From: Actinobacteria bacterium UBA4719
GTDB lineage: Bacteria > Actinomycetota > Actinomycetes > Actinomycetales > Dermatophilaceae
Direction of reading: 5' to 3'
Length of the DNA stretch: 11,878 bases
NCBI GenBank assembly: GCA_002404345.1
Contig: DHJN01000234.1
Location: 1-11,878 of the forward strand
Below, one piece after another: positions 7,763-11,878 of the stretch. Position 1 is the first letter of the stretch. The number at the start of each line of letters is the position of its first letter. The translations under genes were made by a program, and so were the position numbers. Below the pieces are notes generated by a model, which was given only the letters and a program-made list of their open reading frames with translations, did not search any database and was not told where the DNA came from.

Positions 7763-8039
7763 GGCGACGGTGGCGAAAGTGCAGGATGACCAAGCCCAGC
7801 AGCACGGCCGCGCCTGCCGCCATCGCACTGACGCGCTCCAACCGCAAGTCACCCTCGGGGGTGTGGGTGGCCTCCACGAACCTGGCCTTGGTCGACGTGA
7901 CCTGTCTGCGCGCGATCTCCCGGGGCTGGGTCCGGAGTGCGAGCTCATCGAGGGTGCTGGCCAGATGAGCGCGCGTCGCGGCGATCTCGGCCTCGATCGT
8001 GTCAGCGGATTGGCTGGATCTGCTGGTCTGCTCGCCCAT
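7755..8039 (-). CDS. DUF3618 family single-pass membrane protein
   Basis: This is a 94-residue protein with the typical DUF3618 start: an acidic, helical ADTIEAEIAATRAHLASTLD followed by ELALRTQPREIARRQV, a middle part, then one C-terminal membrane helix (about residues 70-87, MAAGAAVLLGLVILHF) ending in HRRRG. The N-terminal two-thirds would lie in the cytosol and could form a coiled coil; its biochemical role is not established. The ATG at 8039 has AGAGGAG 8 bases upstream. The longer upstream reading (to 8279) runs through the repeat-containing leader and is not credible. It is the first gene of a probable operon with the GroES-like and P450 genes. Confidence 0.88.
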   Translation of the reverse strand: MGEQTSRSSQSADTIEAEIAATRAHLASTLDELALRTQPREIARRQVTSTKARFVEATHTPEGDLRLERVSAMAAGAAVLLGLVILHFRHRRRG

Positions 8040-8045
8040 GCGGGT

Positions 8046-8102
8046 GACTCCTCTGTGCTGGGAGGTCTCTGTGCTGTGAGGTCTCTGTGCTGTGAGGTCT
8101 CT
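8046..8102. repeat. 16-bp tandem repeat in the leader of the DUF3618 gene
   Basis: GAGGTCTCTGTGCTGT occurs twice exactly (8062-8077, 8078-8093). It is flanked by a diverged copy at 8046-8061 and a partial copy from 8094. Read on the minus strand, the array lies between a candidate promoter and the DUF3618 start, and the copy nearest the gene contains its Shine-Dalgarno. Confidence 0.85.
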
Positions 8103-8108
8103 ACAGGG

Positions 8109-8114
8109 ACCATA
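8109..8114 (-). promoter_or_regulatory. Candidate -10 element for the DUF3618-groES-P450 operon
   Basis: On the minus strand the hexamer TATGGT fits the actinobacterial TANNNT -10 pattern. It would give a leader of about 60 bases that contains the 16-bp repeats. No convincing -35 is seen. Confidence 0.35.
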
Positions 8115-8175
8115 ACGCAGACTGGGACCACACATTCGGGCGAGCAGGCCCGTCGCACCAACCGGAAGGCCCCTC

Positions 8176-8643
8176 ATGCCCCGCCTCGAAACCGGCCAGA
8201 CCGCACCGGCGTTCACGCTCAACGACCACACCGGAAGGTCGGTGTCGTTGAGCGACTTCGTCGGCCGTAACCTGATCATCTTCTTCTACCCCGCCGCAAT
8301 GACCCCGGGGTGCACCAAGGAGGCCTGCGACTTCCGCGACTCGCTGGTCCGCCTACAGCAGGCAGGGTATGACGTGGTCGGCATCAGCCCCGACAAGACC
8401 GAGAAGCTCGCCACCTTCGTCGAGAAGGAGTCATTGACCTATCCCCTTCTCTCGGACCCCGACCGAGCTGTCATGGACGCCTACGGGGCGTACGGCGAGA
8501 AGATGCTCTACGGCAAGAAGGTCATCGGCGTGATCCGTTCGACCATCGTCATCGGCCCGGACGGCACCATCGCCCTACCGAAGTACAACATCAAGGCCAC
8601 CGGTCACGTCGCCTCCCTGAGCAAGGCCCTTGGGCTCCGCTGA
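8176..8643 (+). CDS. bcp: Thioredoxin-dependent thiol peroxidase (BCP-type peroxiredoxin)
   Basis: This is a 155-residue peroxiredoxin that reduces hydrogen peroxide and organic peroxides in the cytosol, recycled by thioredoxin. The active site reads FFYPAAMTPGCTKEACDFRD, with the peroxidatic C46, the resolving C51 five residues later as in BCP enzymes, and T43 and P44 of the conserved PxxxTxxC motif. R121 (GVIRSTIVI) is the conserved Arg. GGAAGG lies 6 bases before the ATG. It is divergent from the DUF3618 gene. Immediately after its stop there is a 24-bp tandem repeat array and then tRNA-Leu. Confidence 0.95.
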   Translation: MPRLETGQTAPAFTLNDHTGRSVSLSDFVGRNLIIFFYPAAMTPGCTKEACDFRDSLVRLQQAGYDVVGISPDKTEKLATFVEKESLTYPLLSDPDRAVMDAYGAYGEKMLYGKKVIGVIRSTIVIGPDGTIALPKYNIKATGHVASLSKALGLR

Positions 8644-8650
8644 CCCACCT

Positions 8651-8746
8651 CGCGCGCACCGGCTTACGCATCTTCGCGCGCACCGGCTTACGCATCTTCG
8701 CGCGCACCGGCTTACGCATCTTCGCGCGCACCGGCTTGCGCATCTT
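8651..8746. repeat. Four tandem copies of a 24-bp repeat after bcp
   Basis: A 24-base unit beginning CGCGCGCACCGG and ending CTTACGCATCTT is repeated four times without gaps (8651-8674, 8675-8698, 8699-8722, 8723-8746). Only one base differs (A to G at 8738 in the last copy). It starts 8 bases after the bcp stop codon. Being a multiple of three, it keeps a minus-strand frame open with a Cys/Arg-rich repeat, which is probably fortuitous. Confidence 0.95.
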
Positions 8747-8748
8747 CG

Positions 8749-8815
8749 CTTGTTGCGGTGAAACCACGGAAGTTGACCCTCAGCCGCCCTAGTTCGGTGG
8801 TTTGGCCGCAACAAG
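8749..8815. repeat. Imperfect 19-bp inverted repeat between bcp and tRNA-Leu
   Basis: CTTGTTGCGGTGAAACCAC (8749-8767) pairs with GTGGTTTGGCCGCAACAAG (8797-8815) with two mismatches, separated by 29 bases. No T tract follows, so it may be a non-classical terminator for bcp, a small mobile remnant or a structured site. Its right arm reaches into the likely promoter region of the tRNA gene. Confidence 0.75.
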
Positions 8816-8832
8816 GTGAGACGGTCTAGAGT
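8802..8832 (+). promoter_or_regulatory. Candidate promoter of tRNA-Leu
   Basis: TAGAGT (8827-8832) fits TANNNT and lies 10 bases before the tRNA 5' end. TTGGCC at 8802-8807 is a weak -35 candidate with 19-base spacing. Confidence 0.4.
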
Positions 8833-8841
8833 CGGCACCGA

Positions 8842-8923
8842 GCGGAAGTGGTGGAATTGGCAGACACGCAGGATTTAGGTTCCTGTGCCTTCGGGCGTGA
8901 GGGTTCAAGTCCCTTCTTCCGCA
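8842..8923 (+). tRNA. tRNA-Leu (anticodon UAG)
   Basis: The 82-base sequence folds as a class II tRNA. Acceptor GCGGAAG pairs with CTTCCGC, followed by discriminator A. The anticodon stem CAGGA/TCCTG closes the loop TTTAGGT with anticodon TAG at 8876-8878. The long variable arm is GCC-TTCG-GGC, and the T arm is GAGGG-TTCAAGT-CCCTT. The 3' CCA is not encoded, as is common in actinobacteria. It would read CUA and CUG codons. The arfB start codon is 15 bases downstream. Confidence 0.97.
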
Positions 8924-8938
8924 CGAGAGATTGGACCC

Positions 8939-9421
8939 ATGGCAGCGAACAGCTATGAGCCGGGTGGCGATCTCGTGCTCGCGCCGGGCCCGGGGTTTCG
9001 CTCCGGGTTCGTTGTCCCCTCCGCAGAGCTGCTCGAGCGATTCTCGCGTTCGTCCGGCCCCGGCGGCCAGGGCGTCAACACCACCGACAGCCGAGTCGAG
9101 CTGCGCTGGCCGGTTCTCGGATCGCCTGCACTGGCAAGGCTTTCGCAGGCTCAGCGTCTGCGTGTCGAGTCAGCGTTGCGGGAACGGCTGGTGTCCGGCG
9201 AGCTCATCATCGTCGCCTCGGAGCACCGGTCCCAGCGACAGAACCGCGTCGCCGCGCGAAATCGACTGGCCGAGGCGCTGAGGCAGGCACTGCTACCGCC
9301 GCCCCCGCCGCGCCGGGCCACCCGGCCCACTAGAGGCTCGCAACGGCGCCGACTGGAAGCCAAGAAGCAGCGCGGCTCAACCAAGTCCGGCCGAGGCCAG
9401 GTCCGCGACGACCAGGAGTAG
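8939..9421 (+). CDS. arfB: ArfB-type peptidyl-tRNA hydrolase (ribosome rescue)
   Basis: This is a 160-residue stand-alone release-factor domain protein. It carries the GGQ loop SSGPGGQGVNTTDSRVELRW with G42-G43-Q44, which hydrolyses peptidyl-tRNA on stalled ribosomes. The C-terminal tail is basic (TRGSQRRRLEAKKQRG), as needed to enter the empty mRNA channel in ArfB/YaeJ proteins. E. coli ArfB has 140 residues; the extra length here is in the PPPPPRR linker and tail. The ATG at 8939 is preferred to an upstream frame beginning at 8885, which lies inside the tRNA. The Shine-Dalgarno is weak (GAGA/GGA). It is probably transcribed together with tRNA-Leu and converges with the molybdoenzyme gene. 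Confidence 0.92.
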   Translation: MAANSYEPGGDLVLAPGPGFRSGFVVPSAELLERFSRSSGPGGQGVNTTDSRVELRWPVLGSPALARLSQAQRLRVESALRERLVSGELIIVASEHRSQRQNRVAARNRLAEALRQALLPPPPPRRATRPTRGSQRRRLEAKKQRGSTKSGRGQVRDDQE

Positions 9422-9430
9422 GCACAGGCT

Positions 9431-9468
9431 CGGTCCGGTCCGGTCCGGTCCAGTCCGGTCGGGGTCGG
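9431..9468. repeat. Short GGTCC-type pentamer repeats between convergent genes
   Basis: CGGTC pentamers are repeated in tandem at 9431-9450, followed by degenerate copies up to 9468. They fill most of the 48-base gap between the stop codons of arfB and the molybdoenzyme gene. No hairpin with a T tract is seen. Confidence 0.7.
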
Positions 9469-9469
9469 G

Positions 9470-10993
9470 TCATTCCACGTTGACCGTGATCGTGTGCCAA
9501 CCGGTGGCGCCATCCGGCGCCGGTGGTGCCTCCGTCTGGGTCTGCACCACACCCTTGGCATCGATGGCCCGCACGGTGATCGTGTGGTTGCCCTTCACGG
9601 CCTGCCATTCCAGCACCCACTGTCGCCACGAGTCGATAGAAGGCTCGTCCGCCAGGCGAGCCGGCTGCCATTCGCCGTTGTCCACGCGCACCTGGACGGC
9701 CACGATCCCGCGGTGTTGCGCCCAAGCGATCCCCGCGACCGCCACCTTCCCGGCACTGACCCGATCGCCAGCGCGCGGGACGTCGATCCGGGACTCGGTC
9801 TTCACCGGCCCGCGCTCGGACCAGCCGCGCGGGGTCCAGTACGCCTGGTCGTCGGCAAAGGTGGTCACCTTCAGCGAGGTCACCCACTTGGTCGCCGACA
9901 CAAAGCCATACAGCCCGGGAACCACAAGCCGCACAGGGAACCCATGCTCGAAGGGCAGCGGCTGGCCATTCATCGCCATCGCGAGCAGGGCGTTGCGGTC
10001 ATCGGTCAGCGCCGACAGCGGCGTGCCGGCGGTCCACCCGTCACTGCTGGTCGACAGCACCATGTCGGCACCGGGTTTGGGCCCCGCCATCTTGAGAAGC
10101 TCCCGCACCGGCCATCCGCTCCAGACCGCGTTGCCGGTCAGGTCGCCCCCCACCTCGTTCGAGACACACGTCAAGGTGATGAGCGCGTTCTGCATCGGTT
10201 TGGTGAGCAGGGTTGCCCAGTCGATGGTGACCTCCCGGTCGACCATCCCGTGGACCTTCAGTGACCAGCCAGCCGTGTCGAGCTGCGGCACCACCAGTGC
10301 CGTATCGATGCGGTAGAAGTCCGCGTTGTCCACGATGTACGGCGTGATTCCCTTGACGCCCAGCTGCGCGCCAGCGGAGATGACGACTGGCGTGGCGGCC
10401 TTGGGCAGGCGGACAGCAGCGCGGGACTGAACGGCTTGGCCGGCCCGTTGTCCCAGCACCTGACCGACCGTGGCAGCCGCGAGGGCAACGACGGTGACGC
10501 CGGCAGCACCCAGTAGGAATCGACGTCGGTCGACGGGGGTGCCGTGTTCCGCCTTGGCTGCCCGCTGCCACAAGGTGGACAGAACCCATAGACCGGCTGC
10601 TGTGCCGATGAGCGTGGGCAGGATGTCGAGGGTGCCCGAATGGGGACGGGTGGCAACCGCCAGCATGCCAATGGCGCCGACGACCTCAAAGGCCACCATC
10701 GCGGCCGTACGCCGCCGTGCCCCCACGATGCCGATGACGGCACAGACAACCGTGAGGACCAGCGTCATCCCCACGATCAGGGCCGCCTTGTCGTAGGTGC
10801 CGAAGGTCGCGACCGCGAAGTCCTTCAACCACGGGGGCGTGCGATCGACGAACGCGCCACCAACGGCGAACAGCGGTGACGGTGTGCCCGCCGCGAGCCC
10901 CATCTGTGTCATCAGGCCGGCCAGTAGCGTGGCGACACCCACTGTGAGTGCGCCAGCTGCCATGCCGACGGAGGCCGACCATGATCGCTTCAT
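9470..10993 (-). CDS. Membrane-anchored molybdopterin oxidoreductase, sulfite-oxidase family
   Basis: The protein has 507 residues. The N-terminal part has about four membrane segments (near 11-36, 68-91, 98-115 and 124-142). It is followed by DRRRFLLGAAG (155-165), a twin-arginine-like motif before a fifth hydrophobic stretch (to about 180). The rest is the molybdenum cofactor domain: GWSLKVHGMV, the molybdenum-ligand cysteine C276 in TLTCVSNEVGGDL, HGFPVRLVVPGLYG (350-363) with H350 and R355, then KWVTSLKV. The C-terminal Mo-co dimerisation-like domain (about 400-507) includes VQVRVDNGEWQPARL. The family includes sulfite oxidases and MsrP-like reductases; the dimerisation domain favours the sulfite oxidase side. 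The catalytic domain would face outside the membrane. The ATG at 10993 has only a weak AGG upstream. The substrate is inferred, and no haem or electron-partner gene is adjacent. Confidence 0.9.
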   Translation of the reverse strand: MKRSWSASVGMAAGALTVGVATLLAGLMTQMGLAAGTPSPLFAVGGAFVDRTPPWLKDFAVATFGTYDKAALIVGMTLVLTVVCAVIGIVGARRRTAAMVAFEVVGAIGMLAVATRPHSGTLDILPTLIGTAAGLWVLSTLWQRAAKAEHGTPVDRRRFLLGAAGVTVVALAAATVGQVLGQRAGQAVQSRAAVRLPKAATPVVISAGAQLGVKGITPYIVDNADFYRIDTALVVPQLDTAGWSLKVHGMVDREVTIDWATLLTKPMQNALITLTCVSNEVGGDLTGNAVWSGWPVRELLKMAGPKPGADMVLSTSSDGWTAGTPLSALTDDRNALLAMAMNGQPLPFEHGFPVRLVVPGLYGFVSATKWVTSLKVTTFADDQAYWTPRGWSERGPVKTESRIDVPRAGDRVSAGKVAVAGIAWAQHRGIVAVQVRVDNGEWQPARLADEPSIDSWRQWVLEWQAVKGNHTITVRAIDAKGVVQTQTEAPPAPDGATGWHTITVNVE

Positions 10994-11048
10994 CTGACCA
11001 GCCTGACACGCAACCGGGTTTCTGCAGAGCTACCGGGGTGACGACGCG

Positions 11049-11663
11049 CTAACGGTCGGCGAAGACCTCCCGCAGGTCCGCCGCGAGCGCACGAAAAGCC
11101 TTGCCGCGGTGCGAGATCGCGTTCTTCTCCTCGAAGCTCAGCTCAGCCGAGGTCCGCGAGTCACCATCTACGACGAGGATCGGGTCATAACCGAAGCCGT
11201 TGTCTCCGCGCGGCTCTCGGGCCAGCATGCCGGGCATCCGGCCTTCGCGAACCACCACGGTGCCGTCCGGCAACGCCAGCGCCGCGGCACACACGAATGC
11301 CGCGGCGCGCTGCTCGTCAGGGACGTCGCAGAGCTGGCCCAGCAGCAGCTCGAGGTTGGCCCGATCCTGCCCGCGGGTGCCGGCCCAGCGGGCACTGAAC
11401 ACCCCCGGCGCACCGCCCAGGACGTCCACGGACAGACCGGAGTCGTCAGCCAGCGCAGGCAGGCCCGTCGCCTGGGCCGCGGCAACCGCCTTGAGCGTGG
11501 CGTTCTCGGCGAAGGTCACGCCGGTCTCGACCACGTCTGGAATGTCGGGAAACTCGCCCATACCGACGATCTCGAGGTCGAGCTCGCCGATCAGGTCCCC
11601 AAGGATCGTCCTCAGCTCGCTGATCTTGTAGCCGTTGCGGGTCGCCAGGACGATCTGCCTCAC
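11049..11663 (-). CDS. rdgB: XTP/dITP (non-canonical purine NTP) pyrophosphatase
   Basis: This is a HAM1-family house-cleaning enzyme of 204 residues, which hydrolyses XTP, dITP and ITP to monophosphates so that damaged purines do not enter nucleic acids. Motifs are T8-R-N10-x-x-K13 at the start, [10 protein letters not shown] (50-59), the metal and catalytic loop ADDSGL (72-77), GFGYDP (156-161) and SHRGKA (184-189). The GTG at 11663 is chosen because GGAGG lies 7 bases upstream and it matches the family start (MxxIVLATRN). It overlaps the rph stop through GTGA, so translation is coupled. The rph-rdgB order is common in actinobacteria. Confidence 0.95.
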   Translation of the reverse strand: MRQIVLATRNGYKISELRTILGDLIGELDLEIVGMGEFPDIPDVVETGVTFAENATLKAVAAAQATGLPALADDSGLSVDVLGGAPGVFSARWAGTRGQDRANLELLLGQLCDVPDEQRAAAFVCAAALALPDGTVVVREGRMPGMLAREPRGDNGFGYDPILVVDGDSRTSAELSFEEKNAISHRGKAFRALAADLREVFADR

Positions 11664-11878
11664 GCGGTAACCTCCGTGACTTTCGAGAGCGCCGCCAGCT
11701 GGAGCTTGGTGAGCTCGGCACAACCTGTGGTGGCCAGGTCGAGTAGCGCATTGAGCACGTCACGGTCAAAGGGCTCGGTCTCCGCGGTGCCCTGGATCTC
11801 AACGAATGCGCCCGTCCCGGTCAGCACAACGTTCATGTCGGTCTCGGCCGTCGAGTCCTCGGGGTAGTCCAGGTCGAG
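11660..11878 (-). CDS. rph: Ribonuclease PH, 3' end of gene only
   Basis: The last 72 codons are visible and the 5' part lies beyond the right edge. The reading [20 protein letters not shown], then [11 protein letters not shown] and [11 protein letters not shown] is the conserved C-terminal region of RNase PH, with the Asp residues of LDYxED and TDMN that form the phosphorolytic site. The enzyme trims tRNA 3' ends with phosphate. It ends at TGA 11660-11662, overlapping the rdgB start. Confidence 0.95.
   Translation of the reverse strand, partial: LDLDYPEDSTAETDMNVVLTGTGAFVEIQGTAETEPFDRDVLNALLDLATTGCAELTKLQLAALSKVTEVTA

Noticed and set aside
8046..8815. CRISPR array
   Set aside because: The 16-bp and 24-bp repeats are directly tandem without spacers, and no cas genes are present.
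8575..8838. 87-codon minus frame with Cys/Arg-rich repeated peptide
   Set aside because: The frame stays open because the 24-bp repeat is a multiple of three. It overlaps the end of bcp and lacks an SD or a family resemblance.
8885..8938. Upstream start of arfB at 8885
   Set aside because: This start lies inside the tRNA-Leu gene; the family-like N-terminus begins at the ATG at 8939.

Overview
The window is high-GC DNA with GTG starts, tightly packed short operons and TANNNT-type -10 elements, which points to an actinobacterium. The gene set and order (rph-rdgB, bcp next to a DUF3618 gene, and a CCA-less tRNA-Leu gene) suggest a member of the Micrococcales, possibly Intrasporangiaceae; this is an inference from gene content, not a phylogenetic result.

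Left part (1-1866): an IS1182-like transposase gene on the minus strand runs off the left edge. It is followed by a frameshifted remnant of a small winged-helix-like gene (minus, about 1469-1733), with a strong palindrome just upstream of the remnant (about 1743-1790).

Middle left (1867-6064): an 8-TM membrane protein built from two similar 4-TM halves (minus) is separated by a 345-base signal-rich gap from a rightward group: a probable Cys-containing leader ORF, a cysteine-dioxygenase-family gene, then tdh and kbl. Tdh and Kbl together convert threonine to glycine and acetyl-CoA. The gap before the dioxygenase gene holds operator-like palindromes, a hairpin, a tiny Cys-rich ORF, a triplicated 9-mer and the leader ORF, whose H-I-D-L-x4-S-x-L-C pattern resembles the sulfur-metabolism leader peptides of actinobacteria. 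This is the most promising regulatory candidate in the window.

Middle right (6039-8923): a leftward three-gene cluster, DUF3618 membrane-anchor protein -> GroES-like co-chaperonin -> cytochrome P450, has gene junctions of -8 and +14 bases and looks like one operon. It converges on kbl with a 26-base overlap of coding ends. A 16-bp tandem repeat fills its leader. Divergently, bcp (thiol peroxidase) is followed by four copies of a 24-bp tandem repeat, an imperfect 19-bp inverted repeat and tRNA-Leu(UAG).

Right part (8939-11878): arfB, encoding a GGQ ribosome-rescue hydrolase, sits 15 bases after the tRNA. It converges on a membrane-anchored, sulfite-oxidase-family molybdoenzyme. Then come rdgB (XTP/dITP pyrophosphatase) and the 3' end of rph (RNase PH), which overlap by the GTGA motif. 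Cysteine dioxygenase and the molybdoenzyme could be successive steps of cysteine-sulfur oxidation, but they lie about 6 kb apart and this link is only an inference.
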